Made by a program: the position numbers and the translations under genes. This document shows, piece by piece, positions 1 through 9,560 of a DNA stretch of 37,720 nucleotides (position 1 is the first letter of the stretch; each line of letters starts with the position of its first letter). Source of the stretch: Verrucomicrobiota bacterium (GTDB lineage Bacteria > Verrucomicrobiota > Verrucomicrobiia > Limisphaerales > UBA8199); contig PSRM01000204.1 of NCBI GenBank assembly GCA_003176045.1, forward strand, positions 1 to 37,720, written 5' to 3'. The notes under the pieces are model-generated. The model ran no database searches. It was not told the origin of the DNA and saw only the letters and a list, made by a program, of their open reading frames with translations.

Positions 1-800
1 TTGAATGGCCCTTCCTGGCCTGACACTTGACACTTGACACTTGACACTCTTCTCAGCGGCCAGAAATCGAGCAACAACAGCACGAAAGGCAGGGTCACGA
101 GCATCGGTTTGGCCATTAGGCCTAGGGCGAAGAGCACGAGGGCTGCGCAATACCAGGGCCAAGGGCCGAGACTACGCGCCATTGGCCCGCCTTCGCTGCG
201 CTTCGGCGGGGCAAGCGCGTGTTGCGTGTTGCGGGTTGCGTGTTCCGTAGTTCCCCCCTCGACCCACCACCCCCGACCCTCGTCCGCCTTTGAACTTTGA
301 ACTTTGAACTTTGAACCTTGAGCGTATTCCAAATAAGCCCACAGCGTGAGCATAAAGAAAAACGCGCTGAGCACGTCTTTGCGTTCGGCGACCCAGGCGA
401 CGGACTCGACGTGCAGCGGATGGAGCGCAAAGAGCGCGGCTACCAATGCGCTGCGCCACAGTGCGCCGGTGAGCCGATTCAGGAGGCCAAAAAGCAGCAG
501 CGTGTTGGCCAGGTGCAGCGCCAGGCTAATGGCGTGGTGACCCCCGGCCTGCATGCCGAAGAGCTGCACGTCCAGCATGTGGGAGAGCCAGGTCAGCGGG
601 TGCCAGTTGGCGGCATCGAATGTGGTAAAAGCCCAGCGGACATTTTCCCAGCATAAGCCCGCTTTGACGTAGCTGTTATCGGTGAGGTACTCGTTATCGT
701 CGTAGGAGATGAATCCGTGGTGTACGACCGGCCAGTAAGCGGCCAGGGTGAGGGTGGCGAGCAGAACGGCCACCAGGAAGAACTGCTTGCGGGGGGGCAT
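1..800 (-). CDS. TMTC-like multipass membrane protein, N-terminal part, cut by window edge
   Basis: The frame is open from the ATG at 800 to base 1, giving about 266 residues with no stop. The protein starts MPPRKQFFLVAVLL and has a first membrane helix, then a YDDNEYLTDNSYVKAG loop and the conserved stretches NWHPLTWLSHMLD, ALHPLHVESVAWVAERKDVLSAFF and LGLMAKPMLVTLPFVLLLLDFWPL. It is clearly paralogous to the complete 796-aa protein at 17113-19503, which adds C-terminal TPRs. This N-terminal architecture resembles the TMTC/PMT-like family (eukaryotic members are O-mannosyltransferases); activity here is inferred. Two translated stretches of short-period repeat, around 218-321 and 21-49, interrupt the alignment between paralogues. 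The 3' end, including any TPRs, is outside the window. Confidence 0.8.
   Translation of the reverse strand, partial: MPPRKQFFLVAVLLATLTLAAYWPVVHHGFISYDDNEYLTDNSYVKAGLCWENVRWAFTTFDAANWHPLTWLSHMLDVQLFGMQAGGHHAISLALHLANTLLLFGLLNRLTGALWRSALVAALFALHPLHVESVAWVAERKDVLSAFFFMLTLWAYLEYAQGSKFKVQSSKADEGRGWWVEGGTTEHATRNTQHALAPPKRSEGGPMARSLGPWPWYCAALVLFALGLMAKPMLVTLPFVLLLLDFWPLRRVSSVKCQVSGQEGPF
21..49. repeat. Heptanucleotide tandem array (TTGACAC), inside coding sequence
   Basis: About four copies of a 7-nt unit TTGACAC. On the minus strand it is read through by the TMTC-like gene as a Ser/Val/Lys/Gln-rich stretch (VSSVKCQVSG) just after the LLDFWPL helix. The paralogue has a related array at the same protein position (18740-18766). 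Confidence 0.85.
218..321. repeat. Heptanucleotide arrays (GTTGCGT, then GAACTTT), inside coding sequence
   Basis: GTTGCGT-like units occupy 218-247 and GAACTTT units occupy 289-319, with degenerate CGACCC-like units between. The TMTC-like gene reads these on the minus strand without a stop, producing a basic, low-complexity loop (SKFKVQSSK, then EHATRNTQHA) after the conserved YAQG and before the next hydrophobic helix. Confidence 0.8.
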
Positions 801-803
801 TTA

Positions 804-1013
804 GTCAGACCGGTCGGACCGGTTGGACCGGTCTGACGAAATGGATAGGGTGCCTTTGCGCTTCGGCTACCTTATAGCTCCTGAGGTGCCGGTAGCCGCC
901 GTGAGGGAGAAGAGGGCCCGTGTCTTCGCTCATGACCGCAGTCTATTCCGCCGTGCCCGTATCAGGCCAGCCCATTTCGTCGGACCGGTCGGACCGGTCA
1001 AACCGGTCTGACC
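804..1013. repeat. Two GGACCGGT-type repeat blocks upstream of the TMTC-like gene
   Basis: Block 1 (804-837) has 12-bp perfect inverted arms, GTCAGACCGGTC and GACCGGTCTGAC, around a further GGACCGGTT. Block 2 (979-1013) repeats GTCGGACCGGTCGGACCGGT and then AAACCGGTCTGACC. The blocks are about 140 bp apart, and block 1 begins 4 bp upstream of the start codon of the minus-strand gene. A related block sits in coding sequence at 18097-18127. No protein-coding gene is supported in this interval. Confidence 0.75.
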
Positions 1014-1095
1014 TAATCCATGCAGCTTCGGAGCGACAGAGTTCCTGAAAACGCTAGATCCAAAAAACAGCCCTTCTTATTTAACCGTTTAACCT

Positions 1096-1200
1096 AGTAG
1101 CAATTCTTTTTCTGCCCGGCAGGTAAACACTACTACTTTACCTTTACAGTCAAGTAGCAATGCTTCACTGTATTTTATAGGGTAAACAACTACTACTTTT
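1096..1200. promoter_or_regulatory. Imperfectly duplicated AT-rich block in the divergent intergenic region
   Basis: In the 800-1363 gap between divergent genes, AGTAGCAATtCTT (1096) and AGTAGCAATgCTT (1153) are 57 bp apart. GGTAAACacTACTACTTT (1122) and GGTAAACaacTACTACTTT (1181) are 59 bp apart. Each copy starts with AGTAG and ends with CTACT, so it is also a weak inverted repeat. GGTAAA...TTTACC can pair around 1122-1142. The layout suggests paired operator or activator sites, but no factor can be named. The rest of 1021-1363 shows no gene. Confidence 0.45.
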
Positions 1201-1363
1201 TGCTTGCACTTGTTACGGGAAGTAGTAAGAATAGTGCCTATGATCACCTTATTGGTTGGGCGCAACGTCCATCCTCTTTGGTCGGTAGAACGCAGTTACG
1301 TGTTTAATAAACCTAACCTCACACATCCCAAAAGTCCCCGAAAGTCCCCAAACAGACACGCCT

Positions 1364-4300
1364 ATGAAATCGTCCCTTATTCGTATCGGTCTGGTCCTTA
1401 GCAGCCTGGGCGCCTTGACCGTGGCGCGCGCGGATTTCAACCCCGTGCCGCTGACTCCTGGAAGTTTCACATACGACTCCGTCGTTGAGAACACGGCGCC
1501 ACCGCCCCTGGCCAATTTTGTGAATGTCACCATGGACAACGGCACCAACAACAACGGCGCCACCTGGTACGAGGCTGGCTTTTGCACCAACGTGCCGTAT
1601 TTGGGCTTGCCGCCGCACGGCAGCACCTTTATTTCGCACAACAACCCCAACATCACCTGGCTGATGCCGCCTTCCTACGTGACGAACAACGTGGCCTTTG
1701 TTGGCGGAGCCAACATCCCAGGCACCAGCCCGAGCATCCTCCAGACACAGGTGGTCAGCGCCGTCCTTAATGTTGCTCCCAGCTCGCAAACCGCTGGCCT
1801 AAACCTTTCCATCCTCTGGGGTTCGGGCGGCTCTGGCACTGTGGTCGCCACCATTAATCAAGCTGACGGAAACCAGCAGGCGGTCAACATCAACCCCACC
1901 GCGGCTGGCGGCACTGGCACATTGGACTGGTTCAACGGTTCGGGCGCTTATGAGTATATTGCCTCGAGTCGGTTGGTGATAGATGGCGGCAACGGTCCGA
2001 TGGACCAGTTCGGGTCCACTACCGTTACCAAACTGTTTCGGACTGATATAACCTTAAATGACACAGCAAGCGCAGTCACTAACGTCACCTTCACCATTGG
2101 CGCGGCAGGCTTTAACTGCCGGTTCATGGCTTTTGGGCTGAGTGAAAGCACCGACGGCACACATTTTAGCCCTCTGGTTGTCTCCGGCTTCAATTACGAT
2201 GGCGTCGTCGAGACCAACGTTGCCGCAGTCAAGAACCCGCACATCCGCAATTACACCGTCACGATGGACCAGGGCATGCAGGTCGGTGGCAACACCTGGT
2301 ATGAGCAGGGATTTGGCGGCGAAGTGAATTTCGGGTCAAACCTGCTTAATTCGGGCGGCCTGAACACGACCAACGGAGTGGTAAACGTCTCGGCGGGCGC
2401 GCCGTTCTCCGGGATTCCGCGCGCGGGTACCACCTTCACCGCCATCAGCAACGCCAATCATAGCTTCACCATGCCGGCCAGTTACAACGTTAATCATTGC
2501 GTGTTCATCGGCAATTATAATACCAACGTCACCGTCGTCACGAACCTCGGCCTCTATTGCAGTCCGACCTATTGGCCCACCGCGCCGGTTTACAATTTTG
2601 GCAATATCGCTATCGCCAGTCCGACCACTGGATATCAGAAGGTTTCTATCCTCGGCGGGGCGGGAAATGGGCCGGTGGTTATCGCCTACACCAACCAATA
2701 CGCTGAGAACAGCACGGACACGGGGACTTTCTCGGTCCAGGATTGGTTTCCGTCCGCTGCCACGACCGGGACCACCTGGGCATGGATTGCTGCCGGCCGC
2801 GTCAGCGTCGGGGGCGGCGCTCCGGGCCTAAATAACGTCAACGGCAGCGGCCAGGTGGTCCTGACGTTTAGCGATATACCCGTCAACTCCGGGCTAACGC
2901 TTACGAACATCGCCCTGACCTACGTCAGCGGCGGGCGCTGCGGCTTGCTTGCTGTAAGCGCTTCGACCGACGGCACCACTTTCTCGCCGATCGGCATCAG
3001 CGGCTATGACGCCGCCATTGTGGTGGCCAAGGAGCAACCGGTCTATCCTGCGGGCCTTTTCGCCTACACCACTGCGACCATGGATAACGGCACGAACAAT
3101 TATGCCAATACCTGGAGCGAGCAAGGATGGGACACCAACGGCATCGGCTCCCGCACCACCTACTGGAATCCCCTTACGCATGTCACGAATCTGGTCCCCG
3201 CCGGTTTCCCATTGCACAACACCACGATCAGCAGCGTGACCGATCCGGCTAAGCATTACCAGATGCCGGCCAGCTATACCAGTGCGAACTCCGTCTTGCT
3301 GGATATCAATCATGGCGTGAACAACATTACCCCCACCACGCCCGGAATTTTCAGCGCCTTCGCTCTTTTGAACGCCGGCGCGAGCATCGGCGCGGCCAAT
3401 ACCATGACCAACCAATGCATCCTCCAGCACGCCGACGGCACGGCTGAAACGAACAATTTCTTCGGTTTTGACTGGTTCAAAACTACCGCCGTTCCAGCCG
3501 GTGTGCAGGCTGCCGTTGCCTACATTGCCAATGGCCGTGCCGAGAACCGCGGTGGCTCCGAGACGAGCCTGGCGGGCGGCACAAACGGGGTAGGCGGTGT
3601 GCAGGCAAATCCGCGGCTCTTTGAGAGCTTCTTTGTGCTGACCAACCTCACCAGCGCCGTGACCAACATCATTGTCAAGACCAACGTGCCGCCCGGCGGT
3701 GGCAACTGGACCACATACGTCATTGCGGTCAGCGCCACCAAGGACTCATTCATCGATGCCCCGCTTGCAAACGCGCCGACGATAAACCAGGACGCCGAGT
3801 ACACTCGCTTTGAAGGCCAGAGTGTCACGATGTGGTCTTCGACCGGTGGCATACCTCCGACGTCCGTGCAATGGCAGTTCAGTCCTGATTTCGGCCTGAA
3901 TTGGTTCAACATGGCGAACGGCCCGTTTGTTTCGGGCGCCACCACAACGAACGTCACTATTTCGTCGCTGGGCTGGACCAACAGCGGTACCTACCGAATG
4001 TATGGCTGCAATGTGAACGGGTGCGTCACCAATACCCCGCTGACGCTTAGGGTGTTTTCGACTCTGGCCGATGTCACTCAGCCATCTGATCCGGTCAGCG
4101 TCTATGAGCCCAATGGGGGCAGTTCACCGAACGCCGAACAAGTTGCCGCCGCCATCGATAACCTCGTTGGAGTTGACACAGGCGGCACGCCGAAGTACTT
4201 GAACTTCGGCGCCAACAATGGCGCGCCCTTTGCCGGCCCGGTCGGGCTGGTCGTATCGCCGCAGAGCGGCAAGACCACGCTCTCGGCCATGCGCCTCTAT

Positions 4301-6835
4301 TGCGCCAATGACGCGATTGAGCGCGACCCGGCGGACTATCTGCTGGAAGGCTCGAACGATGGCGGCGCCACCTTCGCAACCATCTCAAGCGGATCGCTGA
4401 GCCTGACCACCTCGCGCAATGCCAATAATCCATCGGCCGCGCCAAACGCGCTGACGCAGGCCGTGCAAGAAGTGCATTTCAACAATCCGAACGGCTACAG
4501 CACATATCGGCTCAGCTTCGCCAATGTGCGCAACAACACCGCGGCCAACTCGATGCAGATCGGCGAAGTCGAATTGCTGGGGGTCGTGACGCCCGGTTGT
4601 CCCACGCTCCTGCAGAATGTCGTGGCTGACGTTCGGGTCGTTGTTGGGGCCTCGCCCAACTTCTCGGTCAGGGCTTCCGGCAATCCTGCGCCGACTTATC
4701 AATGGTCCAGGGGCGGCAGTCCCATCCCTGGAGCCACACTCAACAATTACACTTTGGTCAATGCGCAGTCTGGCGATTCCGGCGCTACATTCAGTTGCGT
4801 AATCAGTAACACAGGCTGCGGCACGCCTGTGACCAGCGGGACATCTCATTTAACCGTCATTCCTGCGCCTACGGCCGCTTATCCCACCAACGTCATGCAC
4901 GATGGGCCCGTCGCCTGGCTGCGACTGGGCGAAGGTCCGGACGACGGGACCGGCGGCGGCAACAACGGTGTGACTGCCTACGACTCCTGGGGCGGCCATA
5001 ATGGCTATTACAGCAACTCGATCATCCAGTCGCTCGGGTACAGTCCTGGGCTTGATTCGGATACTGCCGCCTATTTCGGCAAATCCAGTGGCGCTTACGT
5101 CCCCATTGGAGGTGTTCCCGACAGCGCCGTCGAGGGCATTCCAGGCATTAACTTCGGCAAACCAGCTGGGCAGAACGGGGCATTCTCGGCTGAGGCCTGG
5201 GTGCAGGGTGATCCTTCTCTCGCGGCGGGCGGCCCGGTTGGTGGTGCCGGTATCATCACCAAAGGTTACGGTGGAGGCGGCGAGCAGTTCTGCCTCGATG
5301 CAGGTGGGGCCGCGGCAAACGGCTTTGCGCACACCTTCCGGTTCTTCGTGCGGAATGCTGGTTCAGAAACGGCGGCCATCGCTTCCACAGGCGGGATTGG
5401 TCCTGAGCCGGGTATCTGGCACCACCTGGTTGGCGTTTGCGACGAGGCGAATGGCACGGTGACGCTCTACATAGACGGCGTGCCGCAAACGCCGGCCGCC
5501 ATCACGCCCGGGGCGGGAATCCTCGATTCCCCGCAGCCTGTGCTCGTCGGCGCACGCTCCGTTAGTTCGACCACGAACAATAACCTGATCTTGTACGGCA
5601 CCATTGATGAAGCGGCCCTCTATAACAGCGCGTTGAGCCAGGCCCGGGTCCAGGCGCACTACTACGCTACGACCAACATTTCGCCTCCGATTGCGCAGAC
5701 CGGCGGCGACCTGCCAACTGCACCGGTCTATGTTCTGGCAGGCAGTCCGCTCACCTATGTAGCCGGATTCCTCGGCACACCCCCGCTGACATATCAGTGG
5801 AGCCACAATGGCAGCCCAATTCCCGGCGCAACCACCAGCGTTTATTCAGTGGCGGCCACTGGCACTAATGATTCCGGCAATTATACTGTGCAGGTTTGCA
5901 ATAATGGCGGCGGCAGTTGCACCACCAGCAGCACCGCCACTGTGACCGTGGAAAACATGGTGGACTTCAATCTGGCTGGCGCAGGCTGGACGGCAAATGG
6001 CACACCGTCGGGAGGTGGGTTTGACGGCACCTCGCCGGACGCGAACTACATCAACACGACAGCGGCCGGCAGTGAAGCGACCAGCGCCTTTTACAACAGC
6101 CAGGTTTACATTGGCGCGTTCGAGGCCACCTGGACTTATCAGGAAGGCGCGGCGCAAAGCGGCGGCCAGGGGGCTGATGGCACCGCCTTCGTTATCCAAA
6201 ACGATAACCGCGGCACTGCTGCGCTGGGCGGCGGCGGCGGGCAACTGGGTTACAATGGCATCACCCCAAGCGTGGCGCTGGAGTTCAACATCTATCCACC
6301 GAACACGGTCGGTTACAGGTTCGCCATGAACGGAGCGACTCCGGCCGGGGCAGCTGGGGCATACCTGGCCACCACCCCCGTTGACATTCACAACGGTGGC
6401 ACTCTCCCGGCAAATCCGATCAGTGTTACCCTCCTTTACAACGGGGCGACCCTGTTCTTGAGCTTGACCGATACGGTGTCGCAAGCCTCGTTCCACGTTT
6501 CGACCAACGTTAATATCCCATCCATCGTTGGCAAAAACACTGCCTTGGTGGGCTTCACCGGGGCAACCGGTGGCGATTCAGCCCAGCAGACCATCAGCAA
6601 CTTCAGGTTCTTCTATCCGCCGCCGACGCTGTCGGTTGTGAATAACAACAACGGCACCATCACGCTGAGCTGGCCGGTTCAGGCCCGCGGCTATACTCTG
6701 CTGGAAACTTCTAGCTTCCAGCCCACTTCCTGGACCGCCTCAGCGGCAGTCCAGGCCGTCGTCGGGAATAACATCCAGGCGACTATCACACTGTCCGGCG
6801 CGTCTAAATTCTATAAGCTGAGTCTTGTGGATTGA
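1364..6835 (+). CDS. Giant exported multidomain surface protein (triple N-terminal repeat, Ig, discoidin-like, LamG, lectin-like), copy A
   Basis: 1823 aa with a Sec signal peptide and likely cleavage at ARA|D (residues 23/24). Residues about 24-800 form three homologous units of roughly 250 aa; each carries a TMDxG...TWYExGF motif and a later MPxSYxxN motif, and I do not recognise this unit. Then follow an Ig-like domain (about 802-898), a discoidin/F5-8C-like region (about 900-1070, with YLLEGSNDGG and QIGEVELLG), a second Ig-like domain (SGATFSCVIS), a LamG/concanavalin-like domain (about 1170-1435, with WHHLVGVCDEANGTVTLYIDG), a third Ig-like domain (about 1442-1525), an L-type lectin-like region (about 1529-1750, with VDFNLAGAGW and GADGTAFVIQ) and a C-terminal beta domain ending YKLSLVD. 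There is no PEP-CTERM, sortase signal or beta-barrel. Probable role: cell-surface or extracellular carbohydrate binding or adhesion. It is closely similar throughout to the protein at 9830-15493. Confidence 0.88.
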   Translation: MKSSLIRIGLVLSSLGALTVARADFNPVPLTPGSFTYDSVVENTAPPPLANFVNVTMDNGTNNNGATWYEAGFCTNVPYLGLPPHGSTFISHNNPNITWLMPPSYVTNNVAFVGGANIPGTSPSILQTQVVSAVLNVAPSSQTAGLNLSILWGSGGSGTVVATINQADGNQQAVNINPTAAGGTGTLDWFNGSGAYEYIASSRLVIDGGNGPMDQFGSTTVTKLFRTDITLNDTASAVTNVTFTIGAAGFNCRFMAFGLSESTDGTHFSPLVVSGFNYDGVVETNVAAVKNPHIRNYTVTMDQGMQVGGNTWYEQGFGGEVNFGSNLLNSGGLNTTNGVVNVSAGAPFSGIPRAGTTFTAISNANHSFTMPASYNVNHCVFIGNYNTNVTVVTNLGLYCSPTYWPTAPVYNFGNIAIASPTTGYQKVSILGGAGNGPVVIAYTNQYAENSTDTGTFSVQDWFPSAATTGTTWAWIAAGRVSVGGGAPGLNNVNGSGQVVLTFSDIPVNSGLTLTNIALTYVSGGRCGLLAVSASTDGTTFSPIGISGYDAAIVVAKEQPVYPAGLFAYTTATMDNGTNNYANTWSEQGWDTNGIGSRTTYWNPLTHVTNLVPAGFPLHNTTISSVTDPAKHYQMPASYTSANSVLLDINHGVNNITPTTPGIFSAFALLNAGASIGAANTMTNQCILQHADGTAETNNFFGFDWFKTTAVPAGVQAAVAYIANGRAENRGGSETSLAGGTNGVGGVQANPRLFESFFVLTNLTSAVTNIIVKTNVPPGGGNWTTYVIAVSATKDSFIDAPLANAPTINQDAEYTRFEGQSVTMWSSTGGIPPTSVQWQFSPDFGLNWFNMANGPFVSGATTTNVTISSLGWTNSGTYRMYGCNVNGCVTNTPLTLRVFSTLADVTQPSDPVSVYEPNGGSSPNAEQVAAAIDNLVGVDTGGTPKYLNFGANNGAPFAGPVGLVVSPQSGKTTLSAMRLYCANDAIERDPADYLLEGSNDGGATFATISSGSLSLTTSRNANNPSAAPNALTQAVQEVHFNNPNGYSTYRLSFANVRNNTAANSMQIGEVELLGVVTPGCPTLLQNVVADVRVVVGASPNFSVRASGNPAPTYQWSRGGSPIPGATLNNYTLVNAQSGDSGATFSCVISNTGCGTPVTSGTSHLTVIPAPTAAYPTNVMHDGPVAWLRLGEGPDDGTGGGNNGVTAYDSWGGHNGYYSNSIIQSLGYSPGLDSDTAAYFGKSSGAYVPIGGVPDSAVEGIPGINFGKPAGQNGAFSAEAWVQGDPSLAAGGPVGGAGIITKGYGGGGEQFCLDAGGAAANGFAHTFRFFVRNAGSETAAIASTGGIGPEPGIWHHLVGVCDEANGTVTLYIDGVPQTPAAITPGAGILDSPQPVLVGARSVSSTTNNNLILYGTIDEAALYNSALSQARVQAHYYATTNISPPIAQTGGDLPTAPVYVLAGSPLTYVAGFLGTPPLTYQWSHNGSPIPGATTSVYSVAATGTNDSGNYTVQVCNNGGGSCTTSSTATVTVENMVDFNLAGAGWTANGTPSGGGFDGTSPDANYINTTAAGSEATSAFYNSQVYIGAFEATWTYQEGAAQSGGQGADGTAFVIQNDNRGTAALGGGGGQLGYNGITPSVALEFNIYPPNTVGYRFAMNGATPAGAAGAYLATTPVDIHNGGTLPANPISVTLLYNGATLFLSLTDTVSQASFHVSTNVNIPSIVGKNTALVGFTGATGGDSAQQTISNFRFFYPPPTLSVVNNNNGTITLSWPVQARGYTLLETSSFQPTSWTASAAVQAVVGNNIQATITLSGASKFYKLSLVD

Positions 6836-6915
6836 TAGGACGCAGGCGTCCCGCCTTCGCCGGATCTCCGGGGCGGCGGGTCCGCTTGCATCTAAGTAAT
6901 TCGGCTCTCACAGAG

Positions 6916-6947
6916 GCCGGGGACCAACTCCCCGGCTTCTTTTTTTT
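6916..6947 (+). terminator. Rho-independent terminator after copy A
   Basis: A perfect 8-bp stem GCCGGGGA/TCCCCGGC (6916-6923 and 6929-6936) with loop CCAAC is followed by TTCTTTTTTTT. It lies about 80 bp past the stop codon at 6835, so copy A is probably a single transcription unit ended here. Confidence 0.88.
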
Positions 6948-7011
6948 GGTCCCGTATAGAGACGAGCGAAGGAATTAACCTCACCTGCACTCTAGCTTTG
7001 CACTTTCATTC

Positions 7012-7040
7012 TTGACACTAAAGCCGGAAAATCTCATAGT
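7012..7040 (+). promoter_or_regulatory. Candidate sigma70-type promoter for the PATR gene
   Basis: A consensus -35 box TTGACA (7012-7017) is followed 17 bp later by CATAGT (7035-7040), a 4/6 match to TATAAT. It lies downstream of the terminator at 6916 and about 70 bp upstream of the ATG at 7111. Promoter rules for this phylum are not well defined, so this is suggestive only. Confidence 0.4.
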
Positions 7041-7110
7041 CCAATCATAGCCTAAACCCCGGAGCGATTCGCTTCGATGTGCGTCGCTTTGCTGCAATAA
7101 AAAACGCCCT

Positions 7111-9426
7111 ATGAAAAAATCCTCATGTCCATCTAAAAACCCGACCCAGTTTATCACCAACTCAATCATATCTGTAGCGGCGCTCTTTCTTTTGTCCTGC
7201 GGAGCCGTTGCTGACGAGACCTGGCTCGGGACCACGGACAATCAGTGGACCACGCCCGGCAATTGGAGCACGACCCTGCCTACAGCCAGCGACATGGTCG
7301 TTTACAACAGCTCTTCAACCGCAAACCTAAGCAACTACCTCGCCCAGGGATTCAGCATCAAAGGACTTGCCATCAGCAATAATGCCACTTTCTCGGTTAA
7401 CGGCTCTGTGCTCACCAATGGCGCCGGCGGCATTGATATGTCCCAGGATAGCGCCGGGACAGTCACTCTCAATTCGCCGCTGGTTGTAAATGGAAACCAG
7501 AACTGGACCATGGCTACCGCCGGCGGTTTCCTGACCATTGTAGGGTCCGTCTCCGGCGCAGGTAATATCGCGGTGAGCGCTCCGGTGAACACGCTCAGTT
7601 TGAAATCGAGCAATAGTTTCAGCGGGACATTCACGCTCAACTCGGGAAGCGTTTATGCCTATTCGCCGGGAGCCTTCAGCACTAACTTGACTACGGTCGC
7701 GAATGGCACCCGAATCCTCTTCACCACCGGGTCGGGGTCGGTGAATGGAACGATACCGGGGTCATTCGTCATCAATGGCGCTGGACCTGCTCTGGACGCT
7801 GGCACAGCAGGGACGCTTTTCAGCGGCAGCATCTCACTGGGATCAGCGTCAACGATCCGGAGCCTGGCCAACGGGAACTACACGCTGACCGGCCCGGTCC
7901 TGGGCAATAATTTCAACCTGACCTGCACAACCACGGGTAATTCAACTAATACCATCTCCGGGCCCATCACGCTCGGTTCAGGCGCGCTGTTGCCAGGCGG
8001 GAGTGTGATCGGTTCGACGCTCCGGCTGACCAGTTCGGGCAATTCCTGGAGCGGGGGCACGACCATCACTATTGGCACTCTTCAAATTGGCGATGGCGCC
8101 AACAATGGCTTCCTTCCAGGCAATGTTGCGGTTAACAGCGGTCTGCTCAATTTCCTGGTCGCTCCGAGCACGAGTCAGACTTATTCGGGTGTCATAAGCG
8201 GCGCGGGAGGCGTTTACAAAGATGGGCTGGGCGCGCTCTACCTGACAGCAACCAACACCTTCTCGGGAAGTATCACCAATAATGGCGGGCCGCTCTGGTT
8301 CAACGGCAGCACCAATTGGGGCACTGGCGTAAAAATCATAGCCTGCATTAACAACCTCGTGGGCGCCGGTATCCATCTCAATGGCACGAATGGGAACCTG
8401 ATTTTCCCAAGCACCATTACATGGTGGGCCAGCCAGAACCAGGGGGCTATCTTCAATGAAGCCGGCAGCAATGTTATCGCTGGTCCCATCAATGTGGGGC
8501 AAGGGGGCGGGGATGCTTACCTGGTGGTCAACGCCGGCACGTTGGTGTTGAATGGGGCAGTGGCGTTGGGTGGCGCGACACCTGCACGCAATTTGATCCT
8601 GGGAGGCACGGGAAACGGCTTGGCGCTCGGCGCGATCAGCAGCGGCGGCCTCAGTCTGGTTAAAGCAGATTCGGGCACCTGGACCTTGGCAGCCGCAAAC
8701 TCCTACGGCGTGAGTGGGGTCGGCACGACCACTGTTTCCAATGGCACGCTGGTGGTCAATAGTCAGATTCTGGCGTCCGGGAGCACCAACACGTTAACCG
8801 TCCAGGGGGGCACCCTGGCCGGTTACGGCATCATCAAGAGCCCGACGATCATCACGACCGGTGGCACTTTGGCTCTCGGCTCCGGCATCGGTACCATGAC
8901 TATCCAAAACAGCCTTAGCCTGGCCGGCAGCAACATTATGAAAATCGCCAAAAACAGCGGTGTGACCACCAACGACCTGATCTCGGGCCTTACTCATATC
9001 ACCTATGGAGGCACCCTGGTCGTGCAGTCGAGCGGATCAGGCTTTGCCGGTGGCGATACCTTCCGGCTTTTCAGTGCCGGCAGCTATAGCGGCAGTTTTG
9101 GCTCCATCATCTTGCCGGCCCTTGGCGGCAGCCTGACCTGGGACACCTCGACCCTGGGCAGCAACGGGCAAATAAAGATTACCAGCAGCGCGCCGCTATT
9201 CAGCACCCCGCCTGTTCGACTGAGCGATGGCAACGTGCAGGTAAGTTTTTCAGGTTCTTCTGGCGCTGCATACCGGCTGTGGGCCTCTACGAACGTTGTG
9301 GTGAGACCGATCACCAGTACGTGGACTCTTCTGAGCAGCGGCACCTTCGGCGGTTCCCCCATCAGTTATTCTGATTTAAGCGCGACTAACTTTCGCAGCC
9401 GGTATTATGTGGTAAGCACGCCGTAG
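7111..9426 (+). CDS. Exported PATR (autotransporter-associated beta-strand repeat) protein
   Basis: 771 aa with an N-terminal export signal (hydrophobic core IISVAALFLLSC). Cleavage could be AVA|DE; LLSC is a marginal lipobox, so a lipoprotein is possible. The body is a Gly/Ser/Thr/Asn-rich parallel beta-helix type sequence with passenger-associated repeats such as GVISGAGGVYKDGLGALYL followed by TNTFSG. The C terminus (VRLSDGNVQVSFSGSSGAAYR ... RYYVVSTP, paraphrased) is a small beta domain and not an autotransporter barrel, so secretion must use another route. It has its own candidate promoter after the upstream terminator and sits between the two giant paralogues. Likely a surface or matrix protein; ligand unknown. 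Confidence 0.85.
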   Translation: MKKSSCPSKNPTQFITNSIISVAALFLLSCGAVADETWLGTTDNQWTTPGNWSTTLPTASDMVVYNSSSTANLSNYLAQGFSIKGLAISNNATFSVNGSVLTNGAGGIDMSQDSAGTVTLNSPLVVNGNQNWTMATAGGFLTIVGSVSGAGNIAVSAPVNTLSLKSSNSFSGTFTLNSGSVYAYSPGAFSTNLTTVANGTRILFTTGSGSVNGTIPGSFVINGAGPALDAGTAGTLFSGSISLGSASTIRSLANGNYTLTGPVLGNNFNLTCTTTGNSTNTISGPITLGSGALLPGGSVIGSTLRLTSSGNSWSGGTTITIGTLQIGDGANNGFLPGNVAVNSGLLNFLVAPSTSQTYSGVISGAGGVYKDGLGALYLTATNTFSGSITNNGGPLWFNGSTNWGTGVKIIACINNLVGAGIHLNGTNGNLIFPSTITWWASQNQGAIFNEAGSNVIAGPINVGQGGGDAYLVVNAGTLVLNGAVALGGATPARNLILGGTGNGLALGAISSGGLSLVKADSGTWTLAAANSYGVSGVGTTTVSNGTLVVNSQILASGSTNTLTVQGGTLAGYGIIKSPTIITTGGTLALGSGIGTMTIQNSLSLAGSNIMKIAKNSGVTTNDLISGLTHITYGGTLVVQSSGSGFAGGDTFRLFSAGSYSGSFGSIILPALGGSLTWDTSTLGSNGQIKITSSAPLFSTPPVRLSDGNVQVSFSGSSGAAYRLWASTNVVVRPITSTWTLLSSGTFGGSPISYSDLSATNFRSRYYVVSTP

Positions 9427-9437
9427 GTCTTCCCTGA

Positions 9438-9470
9438 AACTTTGTCGTAAACTTTGTCGTTAACTTAATC
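9438..9470. repeat. Short tandem array AACTTTGTCGTT-type
   Basis: Three degenerate units of 11-12 nt (aaactttgtcgt-like) lie just after the stop of the PATR gene. The same unit family recurs at 22134-22168 and 35998-36057. Confidence 0.7.
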
Positions 9471-9560
9471 GAAGCACTTCGCTTCGGGCCCGCCGCGGCT
9501 GAGGGCAGCCGCGCTGGGCGTATCTTCAAAGTACCGTTAGTCCGGACATTTCCCTCCGAA

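Noticed and set aside
5846..6496. Long minus-strand frame opposite the first giant protein
   Set aside because: Shadow of a high-GC coding region; no family features, while the plus strand has a signal peptide and domains.
7111..9426. Classical type V autotransporter
   Set aside because: PATR repeats are present but the C terminus lacks a beta-barrel translocator.
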